Source of the DNA: Ahrensia marina
Lineage (GTDB): Bacteria; Pseudomonadota; Alphaproteobacteria; Rhizobiales; Rhizobiaceae
Assembly: GCF_001293565.1 (NCBI RefSeq)
Contig: NZ_JXMU01000001.1
Location: 186,001 to 250,000 of the forward strand
Direction: 5' to 3'
DNA length: 64,000 bases
In this document: in pieces, positions 35,704 through 44,822 of the stretch
How the letters are laid out: the number at the start of each line of letters is the position of its first letter
Position numbering within the stretch: position 1 is the stretch's first letter
Translations under genes and position numbers: made by a program
Notes under the pieces: model-generated
What the model was told of the DNA's origin: nothing
The model's database searches: none
What the model saw: only the letters and a program-made list of their open reading frames with translations

Positions 35704-36165
35704 CAGTTCCACTTGCCACACTTGCCGCCCGCAAAGCGTCCGTTAGAAACGCAGGCAAACAACCTTCCCCACACAGCCGGCACCAATTGAGAAATTTCCA
35801 AAAACTGGCAACGCCTGCAACAAACAGCCTAAACCCTTGCGGCACTGCGTTCAGCTCGGGCAAAAAACCGCTTTGCGGCTGGCTCGCGACTGGCGCGTTC
35901 CGTACCAAAAACTGAGAAGCACATGACTGAAAACCGGGCAAATCAAGCTGCCTCTTGGGGTAACATGGGCGATCATGGGCGTCAACGGGAATAGCGTGTT
36001 TTAGGCACTCCAATCGACGTCCAAACGAATCACTAGAATTGCGCGAAATCCATTTATTATTGGTTAACCATGAGGCGAAAATCGCCGGATATCTTAGCCA
36101 TTATGACAATATTGCATCCGCTCACATTTCTGTTACGCTTTGTAATGTCGTTGGTGGGGACTAAC
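35704..36165. other. Divergent intergenic region upstream of mraZ
   Basis: This stretch of about 460 bases separates mraZ (minus) from the protease gene (plus). The mraZ-proximal 250 bases look like a long 5' leader with no clear gene. The middle holds the TGGG repeat array listed separately. Near 36055-36071 there is a TTTA-seven bases-TTAACCAT sequence resembling the alphaproteobacterial CtrA site. No other feature was recognised. Confidence 0.5.
35956..35990 (-). promoter_or_regulatory. Putative MraZ operator (TGGGN repeats)
   Basis: On the plus strand TGGGG (35956), TGGGC (35966) and TGGGC (35976) recur with exactly five bases between them, and a degenerate CGGGA (35986) continues the 10-bp phase. 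Direct TGGG repeats with 5-base spacers upstream of mraZ are the known binding site of MraZ in Escherichia coli. Here they lie on the strand opposite to mraZ and about 250 bases from its start. A TTGAC in the gene orientation lies inside the array and could be a -35 box, so binding would block the promoter; that is inference. Confidence 0.68.
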
Positions 36166-36768
36166 GTGGGGGTTCAAAAGTTGAAATTTGAAATGCGTAT
36201 TGCGGCAGCAGCAATTGTTGCGGTCATAGCTGCATCTGTGCCTGCATCAGGCAAGACATGGCTTAAAACAGGCGGCGTATCAAAAACACCTTTCGGTCAT
36301 TATGAATATTGCAAACGCGGCGGCCGTCATTGCGGCTCTCAAAGCGCCGTTGCGCCCGCAAAAATGTCCGAAAGCCGTTGGGCCAAAGTCCGCCGCATCA
36401 ATACTGCGGTCAACAAACAGATCAAACCGGTGCTTGATATCAACAGTCGCGGCGTCAATGAATATTGGGAAATCCCGAAAAGTCAGGGCGATTGTGAGGA
36501 TTACGCACTCCTGAAACGTTCAAGAATGATGGCGGCCGGCTTTAAAGGCTCGCAATTGCCTCTGACAAAGGTTCGCCTGCCGAACGGCCAAGCGCATATT
36601 GTGTTGGTCGTGCGCACCAATCAGGGCGACTATATGCTTGATAATTTGAGCAACCGCGTCCAGCCGGTGAGCAAGGTGCGTTACCGCTTTTTGAGTATGC
36701 AGGCTTCCAATAACGCCAATAACTGGCTGACGATCCGCGGCAAAACAAGAACCGCAGCGCTACATTAA
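36166..36768 (+). CDS. Transglutaminase-like cysteine protease (BTLCP family)
   Basis: The protein has a signal peptide (MRIAAAAIVAVIAASVPASG) and a catalytic domain of the bacterial transglutaminase-like cysteine proteinase family (pfam06035, peptidase C93). The catalytic Cys lies in QGDCEDYALLKR, His in GQAHIVLVV and Asp in DYMLDNLSNRV-like YMLDNLS. Such proteins are exported and in other bacteria some cleave surface adhesins (LapG), but the rhizobial members have unknown targets. The start is uncertain: a GTG at 36166 has GGTGGGG upstream; a TTG at 36181, an ATG at 36193 and an ATG at 36145 are alternatives. A CtrA-like sequence lies upstream. Confidence 0.85.
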   Translation: MGVQKLKFEMRIAAAAIVAVIAASVPASGKTWLKTGGVSKTPFGHYEYCKRGGRHCGSQSAVAPAKMSESRWAKVRRINTAVNKQIKPVLDINSRGVNEYWEIPKSQGDCEDYALLKRSRMMAAGFKGSQLPLTKVRLPNGQAHIVLVVRTNQGDYMLDNLSNRVQPVSKVRYRFLSMQASNNANNWLTIRGKTRTAALH

Positions 36769-36792
36769 ATCCACTGCACTAAACGTCTGGCC

Positions 36793-36812
36793 GGTCCGCA
36801 ATTTTGCGGACC
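36793..36812. repeat. Perfect inverted repeat between the protease gene and rnpB
   Basis: GGTCCGCAA and TTGCGGACC form a 9-bp stem with a two-base gap, placed 24 bases after the protease stop and 16 bases beyond the rnpB 3' end. It probably serves the two converging transcripts, but neither strand has a T run after the stem, so a classic rho-independent terminator is not shown. Confidence 0.45.
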
Positions 36813-36828
36813 TGTCTGCGGTAAGTGT

Positions 36829-37221
<393 letters not shown>

Positions 37222-37278
37222 ACAAAGGGTCTGTAAACGCAGTGCCAAGCGGACGCAAGCCGGACTTGGTACCGGCAC

Positions 37279-38430
37279 TTATTGTGAAAGCGATGAAACC
37301 ATCTCGTAGCGGCCATTATGATCGGCAATGCGATTCAGTACCAAGGCAGCTTCGGTAATATGAAGCGCCTCGCGGGCCAGTTGGTCCGGTGACTTCCCCT
37401 CGCCTCGCGCAGCAAGCCTGACCGCATCAATACCTGCCGCAAAATCAATGCGTGACGGATAGGCAGGCAGGTGATCATCTTTGCCCGCCTTATATTTCAA
37501 TCGGGAACCCGCGTGAGGTTTTGCCGCCATAAAGCGGCCACGCAGCGCTTCAAGCCGCCTGAAAAGCCTGAATATAAAGGAAAGCGGTTGATCCTTACGC
37601 TCCACAAATATTGCCGATGAATGGTCCCACAAATCGGCAACGGTCAAGGTGCCGTCCTCACCCATAATGGTCAAAGAGCGGTCTTTCGGCGCACAAAGCC
37701 CGCATGTCAGCCGCGCAATGACGCCATTTTCAAACTCCAGAACTGCCGTCGAAAAATCGGGCGCCATGTCGGCGGCGGCAATCTCAACGCCCTTATCCAT
37801 AAACAAGGTCGCGGACATGCCTGTGATACGTTTGATTGACCCGAACAAGCTAATCAGCCAGGACAGGCTGTAACCTGCATGTTCCAGCGTGCAACCGATC
37901 TCGAACTCATGTTTGCCGGGCCATGGCGCACCGCTCCAGCTGCGCCATTCCTGCCATTTTTCACGGAAAACCGCTCCGTCTTCCATTTCCGCATAGACAA
38001 GCTTGGGTTTGCCGATTTTATTTTCCTGAAGCGCCTTACTGGTTGCTTTAAATGCGTCTGAATATGCGTTGGCTGGCGCGCCCGCTAGAACCAGCCCCGC
38101 TGACTGAGCCTGCGCAACTAATTTGCGCGCATCATCAAGATTCATTGCCAGCGGTTTTTCGCAATAAACATGCTTGCCCGCAGCCAGCGCGGCTGAGACG
38201 ATATCGTAATGCGTCTCCGGTGTTGTCAGCACTGCAATCAATTCAACAGTTTCGTCTTGCAAAACCGCATCCAGCGACGCATAGGGTTTGACCGAATAAT
38301 AATCACAGAACTGCGAAAGCCGGGCCTGATCAATGTCGAAAACACCGGCAAGCTCAAGCACATCCATATGCGCGAGCGTTTTCATGTAATAATCAGCAAC
38401 GAACCCCGTGCCGATAATGGCAAACCGCAT
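37279..38430 (-). CDS. Gfo/Idh/MocA family oxidoreductase
   Basis: This 383-residue protein has an N-terminal NAD(P)-binding domain (FAIIGTGFVADYYMKTL) and the family's EKP motif in YCEKPLAMN (residues 91-93), followed by the alpha/beta C-terminal domain. Such enzymes oxidise or reduce sugar or cyclitol substrates; the substrate is not readable. A His in CTLEHAGYSLSWL is in the region of the usual catalytic His. It has a good AGGAG before the ATG and lies between rnpB and yacG on the same strand, possibly in its own unit. Confidence 0.85.
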   Translation of the reverse strand: MRFAIIGTGFVADYYMKTLAHMDVLELAGVFDIDQARLSQFCDYYSVKPYASLDAVLQDETVELIAVLTTPETHYDIVSAALAAGKHVYCEKPLAMNLDDARKLVAQAQSAGLVLAGAPANAYSDAFKATSKALQENKIGKPKLVYAEMEDGAVFREKWQEWRSWSGAPWPGKHEFEIGCTLEHAGYSLSWLISLFGSIKRITGMSATLFMDKGVEIAAADMAPDFSTAVLEFENGVIARLTCGLCAPKDRSLTIMGEDGTLTVADLWDHSSAIFVERKDQPLSFIFRLFRRLEALRGRFMAAKPHAGSRLKYKAGKDDHLPAYPSRIDFAAGIDAVRLAARGEGKSPDQLAREALHITEAALVLNRIADHNGRYEMVSSLSQ

Positions 38431-38497
38431 TGAAAACTCCTGTTTTGCGGAACGCTACAGGAAAAGCGTTGAGATGGCGTTATCAAGTCGTAGGCGA

Positions 38498-38710
38498 TTA
38501 ATCTTTCAGGTCGGGATTAAAATCCACGGCCTCATAATCATCTTCATCCGATAATTGCGGACCGGGAATGACGTAAGAACCGGAAAGCCAACGGTTCAAA
38601 TCAACATCTTTGCAACGGGCAGAGCAAAACGGATAGGTTGCGCGCGCACTGTCACGCGAACATTCCGGACATTTGACTGTTGGACGCAGCGGTTCGACTT
38701 TCGAAGACAT
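38498..38710 (-). CDS. yacG: DNA gyrase inhibitor / zinc-binding protein YacG
   Basis: YacG is a small zinc protein; the E. coli protein binds GyrB and inhibits gyrase. The 70-residue product has the Cys4 site C14-x2-C17 and C29-x3-C33 (CPECSR, FCSARCK) and the following [14 protein letters not shown]. The tail is acidic. Its ATG overlaps the maf stop codon by one base (TGATG). Confidence 0.93.
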   Translation of the reverse strand: MSSKVEPLRPTVKCPECSRDSARATYPFCSARCKDVDLNRWLSGSYVIPGPQLSDEDDYEAVDFNPDLKD

Positions 38711-39339
38711 CAGTTTGCTCCGCTTAGCCAGTTAAAATGCACGTCGAACCCTTCATCTTTCAGCAGCTTGGTTGTCTGATAAAGCGGCAAACCAACAACA
38801 TTGCTGTAAGAGCCGACCAGTTTGACCACAAATGTGCCCGCCAAACCCTGAATCGCATAACCGCCAGCCTTGCCGCGCCATTCGCCCGACGCAAGATAGG
38901 CGTCCATTTCATCGCGCGGAATACGCTTGAAGCGCACTTTCGTCTCAACAACATTGGAGCGCGACTTGCCTTTCGGCGTTATCAGGCAAATGCCGGTATG
39001 AACCTTGTGCGCGCGGCCGGAGAGCATCCGCAATGATTGCGAGGCTTCGTCCAGCAGTTCTGCTTTTGGTAAAATATTGCGGCTGACCGACACCACCGTA
39101 TCAGCGGCCAGAATGTAAGTGTTTTCGAGTGTTTCACCGTCTTCGCGCATAATTTCAAGCGAACGGTGCGCCTTATCATAGGCCAGACGGCGCGCCAGCG
39201 AACGCGGATGTTCAGCGCGTTGCGGCATTTCATCAACATTAGCGGGAAGCAATCTGTCCGGCTCAATACCGGCCTGCGCCAGCAATTCGACGCGGCGGGG
39301 CGAACCTGAGGCAAGGACAAGTTTTTGAAAAACACTCAT
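38710..39339 (-). CDS. maf: Maf family nucleoside triphosphate pyrophosphatase
   Basis: Maf proteins hydrolyse non-canonical or pyrimidine nucleoside triphosphates to monophosphates and are linked to septum arrest. The N-terminal [17 protein letters not shown] is the family signature, and the conserved [16 protein letters not shown] with its catalytic Asp, and [20 protein letters not shown] follow. The 209-residue length fits. It lies 21 bases after infA and is coupled to yacG. Confidence 0.94.
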   Translation of the reverse strand: MSVFQKLVLASGSPRRVELLAQAGIEPDRLLPANVDEMPQRAEHPRSLARRLAYDKAHRSLEIMREDGETLENTYILAADTVVSVSRNILPKAELLDEASQSLRMLSGRAHKVHTGICLITPKGKSRSNVVETKVRFKRIPRDEMDAYLASGEWRGKAGGYAIQGLAGTFVVKLVGSYSNVVGLPLYQTTKLLKDEGFDVHFNWLSGAN

Positions 39340-39360
39340 TCAGTGTGTTCGCCCGAAAAA

Positions 39361-39579
39361 TTATTTGAAGCGATAAGTGATACGACCTTTGGTCAGATCA
39401 TACGGAGTCATCTCAACAAGCACCTTATCGCCTGTGAGTACACGAATACGGTTTTTACGCATCTTGCCGGCAGTATGCGCAATGATCTCATGATCATTTT
39501 CAAGCTTCACGCGAAATGTCGCGTTCGGCAATAATTCCGACACAACGCCGGGAAATTCCAAAAGTTCTTCTTTTGCCAT
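39361..39579 (-). CDS. infA: Translation initiation factor IF-1
   Basis: IF-1 binds the ribosomal A site during initiation. The full 72-residue OB-fold protein is present: [20 protein letters not shown] at the start, [20 protein letters not shown] in the middle and [13 protein letters not shown] at the end. It starts the infA-maf-yacG block; a 9-bp inverted repeat lies about 47 bases upstream of its start. Confidence 0.97.
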   Translation of the reverse strand: MAKEELLEFPGVVSELLPNATFRVKLENDHEIIAHTAGKMRKNRIRVLTGDKVLVEMTPYDLTKGRITYRFK

Positions 39580-39625
39580 GCTTTAGTCAGCACCCTTTAA
39601 ATATTTCAGTTTGGACGTATTTGTC

Positions 39626-39658
39626 CGTGTTTCACGTTCATCTATAACATGAAACACG
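39626..39658. repeat. Inverted repeat upstream of infA
   Basis: CGTGTTTCA and TGAAACACG form a perfect 9-bp inverted repeat with 15 bases between, placed in the 122-base gap between UPF0262 and infA. The arms resemble the two halves of the ParB parS site (TGTTTCAC/GTGAAACA) but the spacing differs, since parS is a continuous 16-bp palindrome. It could be an operator or an mRNA hairpin in the infA leader. Confidence 0.5.
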
Positions 39659-39701
39659 TTTTGAACAGATAAAATGATCAATAAGGCCAATCGGTTCCCC
39701 G

Positions 39702-40202
39702 TTAGCCTTTCCAATGCAGAACGCATACAAGCGTAAATAAACGCCGCGCTGTATCAAAATCAACAGCCACTTTGCCATTCAAACGCTGCATCAGGGTTTC
39801 AGAACCCTCATTATGGACCCCGCGCCGCGCCATATCAATAGTCTCGATCTGCGCTGTTGAGGCGGTCTTGATCGCTTCATAATAACTTTCGCAAATCATG
39901 AAGTAATCGCGGACAATACGGCGGAACGGCCCAAGCGACAAAATATGCGTTGCAACTTCACTGTCATCCTTGTCCAGCGTAATATCAAGCACCAGCTTGT
40001 TGTCGATGACAGACAGTTTCAGCTTGTAAGGCCCTTCGACAACATCATCGCCAACCGGCCGGAAATTGTTTTTCTCAAGCACATCGAAAATCGCAACGGC
40101 CCGTTCATGCTCGACATCAGGCGTAGAACGGCCAATAGACTGGCCGAACGTTAAGTCGGTCAGACGATCATTGGTACCAAATTCTATTTCACCCGAAGAC
40201 AT
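39702..40202 (-). CDS. UPF0262 family protein
   Basis: This 166-residue soluble protein belongs to UPF0262, a family of unknown function nearly confined to alphaproteobacteria. Recognisable stretches are [40 protein letters not shown] and [17 protein letters not shown]. It starts 14 bases after the hisD stop codon and its place between hisD and infA is conserved in Hyphomicrobiales. Confidence 0.88.
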   Translation of the reverse strand: MSSGEIEFGTNDRLTDLTFGQSIGRSTPDVEHERAVAIFDVLEKNNFRPVGDDVVEGPYKLKLSVIDNKLVLDITLDKDDSEVATHILSLGPFRRIVRDYFMICESYYEAIKTASTAQIETIDMARRGVHNEGSETLMQRLNGKVAVDFDTARRLFTLVCVLHWKG

Positions 40203-40216
40203 ATTGCCCGCGCTTT

Positions 40217-41515
40217 CTAGAGATTCAATCTTATGGAAACCGAACGTCCGTGCGCGTCCAGCCCCTCGGCCTCAGCCAAGCGAATAGCAGCAGGACCAAG
40301 TTCACGCAATTGATCCGGCCCAAGCTTCAGCAATGACGTGCGCTTCATGAAATCAAGAACACCAAGGCCGGACGAGAACCGCGCTGAGCGTGCCGTAGGC
40401 AAAACATGGTTTGAACCGCCCACATAATCACCGATCACTTCCGGTGTGTGACGCCCGATAAAAATCGCGCCCGCATTGCGCACTTTTGCCGCCAATGTAT
40501 CGGCATTTTCACAGGCAAGTTCAAGATGCTCTGCCGCAATCCGGTTGATGAGCTTCAATGTCTGATCTGAATAAATATCGTCCACATTGATAATGGCGCC
40601 AAAGTCCTGCCAGCTGGCAGTGGCGATTTCACTACGGTCAAGCGCTTTTAGCTGCCGTTCGACAGCGGCACTAACAGCCTCGCCAAAAGCGGCATTATCA
40701 GTAATCAAAATAGATTGCGCACCGCTGTCATGTTCGGCCTGCGCCAAAAGATCGGCCGCCACCCAATCAGGGTCATTATCCTTATCGGCAACAACGAGAA
40801 CCTCTGACGGACCGGCAATCATATCGATGCCGATTGTTCCGAAAACTTGCCGCTTGGCCGCCGCGACATAGGCATTTCCCGGACCAACGACTTTGGCCAC
40901 AGGTTCGATTGTTTCAGTGCCATAGGCAAGCGCAGCCACAGCTTGCGCGCCGCCCACCCGATAAACTTCCGTTACACCAGCCAAATGCGCTGCCGCAAGA
41001 ACCAGCGGGTTCAGCGCGCCGCCGAGTGAGGGCACAACCATGACAATGCGTTCAACCCCTGCCACGACAGCAGGCACAGCATTCATTAAAACAGAGCTTG
41101 GATAGGATGCCGTACCACCTGGAACATAAAGTCCCACGGCCTCAACCGCTGTCCAGCGGGAGCCCAGCTCCACCCCGATTGGATCTGTATAAAGATCGTC
41201 TTTCGGCAATTGCCGCTCATGGTGCGAGCGGATGCGATCACGCGCCAGTGTCAGCGCTTCAATTGTCTCGTCATCAACGCCTTTAAGCGCCTCCGCAAGT
41301 TCTTGCTGCGGCACACGCATAGGCGTTTCATCATAGTCCAGCTTGTCAAATTTCAGCGTATATTTTTTAAGTGCCGCATCACCATTTTCGCGCACATCAT
41401 CAATGATTTCGCTCACGGTTGCGTCAACATCAGCAGAAACCTCACGCTTCATCCCCAAAAAGGATTTAAAGCGGGTCTCGAATTCGGCATTACTGGCGTT
41501 CAGAAAAATAGGCAC
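40217..41515 (-). CDS. hisD: Histidinol dehydrogenase
   Basis: HisD catalyses the last two oxidations of histidine synthesis, histidinol to histidine, with NAD+ and zinc. Clear motifs are [54 protein letters not shown] and [12 protein letters not shown], with the catalytic region [10 protein letters not shown] and [16 protein letters not shown]. The start is a GTG at 41515 with GGAG upstream, giving 432 residues, the family size; the open frame extends 20 codons upstream. It lies 20 bases after the DUF2948 gene and is isolated from other his genes. Confidence 0.96.
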   Translation of the reverse strand: MPIFLNASNAEFETRFKSFLGMKREVSADVDATVSEIIDDVRENGDAALKKYTLKFDKLDYDETPMRVPQQELAEALKGVDDETIEALTLARDRIRSHHERQLPKDDLYTDPIGVELGSRWTAVEAVGLYVPGGTASYPSSVLMNAVPAVVAGVERIVMVVPSLGGALNPLVLAAAHLAGVTEVYRVGGAQAVAALAYGTETIEPVAKVVGPGNAYVAAAKRQVFGTIGIDMIAGPSEVLVVADKDNDPDWVAADLLAQAEHDSGAQSILITDNAAFGEAVSAAVERQLKALDRSEIATASWQDFGAIINVDDIYSDQTLKLINRIAAEHLELACENADTLAAKVRNAGAIFIGRHTPEVIGDYVGGSNHVLPTARSARFSSGLGVLDFMKRTSLLKLGPDQLRELGPAAIRLAEAEGLDAHGRSVSIRLNL

Positions 41516-41535
41516 ACGGCACTCCGGTTTAAAAT

Positions 41536-41973
41536 TTATGCCAAAGGATGACGCGGCTTGAATTTCGTTTCCCACGCAGAGCCAAGATCATTTAAGCGAA
41601 CTTCGATACATTCAACATCAAGCTGAAGAACAGGTCCGTCCGAGAAAACAATCTCGATAATGCCAGCCGGTGGATTATCAGCAGCAAACTGCACGCTAAG
41701 CAAAGACAAAACCTGCTTGTCGCTGCCGCGCTGTATGTCGCGGGTGCGTACAGCATTGACACCGGCAAAGGTTAGCACAGAGCCATGGCGCTGGTAGGTA
41801 CCTTTACGCTCACTATGCGCGGCATCCCAAGAAAAGCGGTTTAATACCAATGAAAACTGGCGCTTTGCCGGTGAATAATCGAACATAGCGGGCTTGCAGA
41901 CAGCGTCCTGCACATGTGCGGAAATGACCGCGAGGTCCGCACCATCCATAGCTATGAGTTTTAGATCGGCCAT
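41536..41973 (-). CDS. DUF2948 family protein
   Basis: This 145-residue protein belongs to DUF2948, a family of unknown function in alphaproteobacteria. Typical stretches are ADLKLIAMDGADLAVISAHV, FSLVLNRFSWD and LLSVQFAADNPPAG. It lies between murA and hisD, a conserved neighbourhood, and is likely co-transcribed with hisD. Confidence 0.88.
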   Translation of the reverse strand: MADLKLIAMDGADLAVISAHVQDAVCKPAMFDYSPAKRQFSLVLNRFSWDAAHSERKGTYQRHGSVLTFAGVNAVRTRDIQRGSDKQVLSLLSVQFAADNPPAGIIEIVFSDGPVLQLDVECIEVRLNDLGSAWETKFKPRHPLA

Positions 41974-42071
41974 CCCCGAGCCTTTATATAATTATTTCAA
42001 ACTATGCCCTAATACGGCAAATGCTGCATTGCAACATACAGTCATATTTCCGCATAATCTGCAAGCCTGTC

Positions 42072-43361
42072 TTAGTGCGACATACGTTCAACTTCGGCGC
42101 CGCAAGCCTGCAATTTTTCTTCCAGACGTTCAAAACCGCGATCAAGGTGATAAACACGGCTGACTTCGGTCACACCTTCGGCGGCAAGGCCCGCAATAAT
42201 CATGGTTGATGACGCGCGAAGATCTGTCGCCATAACTTGTGCGCCTTTCAGCACTGGCACACCGGTTACGGTTGCCGTCTGGCCGGAAAGGGAAATATTC
42301 GCGCCAAGACGCGCCAGCTCGGCGACATGCATGAAGCGGTTTTCAAAAATCGTTTCCGTAATATGTGAAACGCCGTCCGCTTTTGTCATCAAGCCCATAA
42401 ATTGCGCTTGCAAATCGGTTGGAAAACCCGGGAAAACCTCCGTCTTCACATCGACCGGCAGCAAACCATTGCCGTTTCGGCGCACGCGCAGACCGGCATC
42501 TTCCTGCGTGATTTCCATGCCGCTGTGGCGCAATGTTTCAAGCGCCGCTTCAAGCAATGATCCATCAGCACCGGCAAGCAGAACATCGCCGCCCGTCATG
42601 CCAACCGCCATGGCATAGGTGCCTGTTTCAATCCGGTCGGAAATAACACGGTGACGCGCACCCGAAAGCGATGTCACCCCCTGAACAGTGATCGTTGTTG
42701 TGCCCTGACCGCTGATTTTAGCGCCCATGGCATTCAAACAATCAGCCAGATTGACGACTTCCGGCTCACATGCCGCATTTTCGATGATTGTCTCACCCTT
42801 GGCCAGTGAGGCGGCCATCAACATGACATGGGTGGCACCAACCGACACTTTCGGGAACTTGTAATGTGTGCCGACAAGACCGTTCTTGGCGGTCGCATGG
42901 GCATAACCGTTTTCAACGTCGATCTCCGCGCCAAGAGCTTTGAGCGATTCGAGGAACAGATCGACGGGCCGTGTGCCGATGGCGCAGCCGCCGGGAAGCG
43001 ATACAATCGCCTCGCCCGTGCGGGCAAGCAATGGACCCAAAACCCAAAAGCTCGCACGCATTTTGGACACAAGTTCATAAGGCGCTTTAACATCGACAAT
43101 ATCACGCGCTGTAAAATGCACCGTACGGGCATAATTTTGCCCTTCAGCGCGGCGACGACCTGTCACGGCATAATCAACGCCATGATTGCTCAAAATGCGG
43201 ATCAACTGCTGAACATCAGCAAGGTCCGGCACATTTTCCAGTGTCAGTGTATCATCCGTCAACAAGGATGCGATCATCAGCGGTAACGCTGCGTTCTTAG
43301 CGCCGGAAATCGGAATAATTCCGTTCAGCTTATTGCCGCCAACAACTCGAATGCTGTCCAT
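42072..43361 (-). CDS. murA: UDP-N-acetylglucosamine 1-carboxyvinyltransferase
   Basis: MurA carries out the first committed step of peptidoglycan synthesis, moving enolpyruvate from PEP to UDP-GlcNAc. It begins with the substrate motif [20 protein letters not shown] (K22, N23) and has the catalytic cysteine in the loop [15 protein letters not shown] (C126); Cys at this position means fosfomycin sensitivity is expected. The C-terminal [20 protein letters not shown] contains the conserved Asp and Arg. The 429-residue length is standard. It lies 98 bases upstream of DUF2948. Confidence 0.97.
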   Translation of the reverse strand: MDSIRVVGGNKLNGIIPISGAKNAALPLMIASLLTDDTLTLENVPDLADVQQLIRILSNHGVDYAVTGRRRAEGQNYARTVHFTARDIVDVKAPYELVSKMRASFWVLGPLLARTGEAIVSLPGGCAIGTRPVDLFLESLKALGAEIDVENGYAHATAKNGLVGTHYKFPKVSVGATHVMLMAASLAKGETIIENAACEPEVVNLADCLNAMGAKISGQGTTTITVQGVTSLSGARHRVISDRIETGTYAMAVGMTGGDVLLAGADGSLLEAALETLRHSGMEITQEDAGLRVRRNGNGLLPVDVKTEVFPGFPTDLQAQFMGLMTKADGVSHITETIFENRFMHVAELARLGANISLSGQTATVTGVPVLKGAQVMATDLRASSTMIIAGLAAEGVTEVSRVYHLDRGFERLEEKLQACGAEVERMSH

Positions 43362-43540
43362 AATTTATTTCCGCAAGAAATGCGGCCCCAAAATTGCAGT
43401 GGTCACCATAAACCACATCTATTTGTCCTAGCGCGTGGCTTTAGACCAACAAATAGGTTGGTTCAAGGCAAAGCAAAGATCAATAATGTCATTACAAGCA
43501 AAGCACGATAAACTTAATCAAGTCTTCGTGACACTTGGAA

Positions 43541-43702
43541 TTACTTTTTATCCTCTGCTTTTGCTGCTTTGATGCCGTCGCGGCGCGCATCACCCTCACC
43601 GGCACGCCGCGCGCGTGCCTGACTCTTGCGCCGCGCTAGATTGGCACGCAATTGTTCTGCCAGCCGTTTGGCTTTTTCTTCTTTTTTCTTTTGGTCACTC
43701 AT
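43541..43702 (-). CDS. Small, highly charged conserved protein (53 aa)
   Basis: This 53-residue protein is mostly Lys, Arg, Glu and Ala (MSDQKKKEEKAKRLAEQLRA, then NLARRKSQARARRAGEG) and should be a single basic helix. Similar small proteins lie next to murA in related genomes, which I recall rather than can check. Function unknown. The ATG at 43702 is chosen; the open frame continues 24 codons upstream. It lies 179 bases upstream of murA on the same strand. Confidence 0.6.
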   Translation of the reverse strand: MSDQKKKEEKAKRLAEQLRANLARRKSQARARRAGEGDARRDGIKAAKAEDKK

Positions 43703-43850
43703 AACTGGTCTCAAATATGGTATTCGAGGGCCAAATAAAAGCCTTTCTTTGCAAAGCCGCTCAACTATGTGCAAGAGAGTTCAAAACCATCTTGCAACAG
43801 GGTTTGCCTTGTGGCATTAGCCCCGCACCCGCGATGATATCGCCTGCCGT

Positions 43851-43925
<75 letters not shown>

Positions 43926-43987
43926 TTTCTCTAAACGCTTCAAGAAATCACATCGCCATTTGGAGCAGAAGCTTATTACGTCCGCCT

Positions 43988-44746
43988 TTACTGCCGGTGT
44001 TCAGGATTTTCATAGTCAAACCGGCAGCCTGCTTTCCACGCATTGCGGTCATTGCCATGATTAGGCAAGCCGCCGGCATCTTTGAGCATCCGGGCCGTAT
44101 GCATGAGGTTCCATGTCATTATCGTCGCATTGCGCTGGGTAAAATCATTGTCAAACCCTGCCGGTTCGCCTTCAACATCATCGCCATAGGATGGCCCCGG
44201 CCCCGCCTCACCGATCCAGCCGCAGTCAGCCTGCGGCGGTATCATATAACCAAGATGGCCGAGCGCATATAAAATGGTCATCGCGCAATGTTTAATCCCG
44301 TCCTCATTGCCGGTAATAACCGCACCGCCCGTCTTACCGTAAAATATGCTTTGCCCTTTATCGTTCAACATGCCGGACATCCCGTAGAGCCGCTCGATCA
44401 GCACACGGCAGAGCGAGCTTTCTTCACCAAGCCAAATCGGTGTGCCGATAATCAAAATATCAGCGGCCGAGACCTTCTCCCAAAGCGTCGGCCAGTCATC
44501 GCGGTCCCAACCGTGTTCGGTCATATCCGGATAGACACCATAGGCGATCTGATGCGAAGCGGCGTGAATATGATCAACCTCAACGCCATTACGCGACATG
44601 ATTTCACCGGCCACAGAAAGCAGCAATCGTGTATGCGATTTTTCTTCTTCGCGTTTTAAACTGGTGTTGAAAATAACCGCCTTCAAATCCGAGAAATCGG
44701 TTGTGTTATCATCGCATTGCTTTGACTGGATTTCATTTAAGGCCAT
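43988..44746 (-). CDS. Flavodoxin-like NAD(P)H-dependent oxidoreductase
   Basis: The 252-residue protein has a flavodoxin fold of the NADPH-dependent FMN reductase type: KAVIFNTSLKREEEKSHTRL near the N-terminus resembles the phosphate loop of FMN-binding proteins, and ADILIIGTPIWLGEESSLCR is the second conserved strand-loop. A third typical element is GKTGGAVITGNEDGIKH. Substrate and partner are unknown. AGGAG precedes the ATG. It is 76 bases downstream of the fad operon on the same strand but probably separate. Confidence 0.82.
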   Translation of the reverse strand: MALNEIQSKQCDDNTTDFSDLKAVIFNTSLKREEEKSHTRLLLSVAGEIMSRNGVEVDHIHAASHQIAYGVYPDMTEHGWDRDDWPTLWEKVSAADILIIGTPIWLGEESSLCRVLIERLYGMSGMLNDKGQSIFYGKTGGAVITGNEDGIKHCAMTILYALGHLGYMIPPQADCGWIGEAGPGPSYGDDVEGEPAGFDNDFTQRNATIMTWNLMHTARMLKDAGGLPNHGNDRNAWKAGCRFDYENPEHRQ

Positions 44747-44822
44747 AATTGAAACACTCCTGCGGTAATAGATTTAGTGAAAATCAGACTATCCAAGCAA
44801 ATGCGAAGTAAGTCGTGACAGT

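Noticed and set aside
34208-36013. A 601-codon frame that would extend RsmH upstream over mraZ and the intergenic region
   Set aside because: The extension covers mraZ in another frame and has no family similarity; the RsmH N-terminus is at 35251 with a usual ATGA overlap.
39626-39658. Canonical parS site
   Set aside because: The arms match parS halves but the 15-base gap breaks the continuous 16-bp palindrome, so it is only kept as an inverted repeat.
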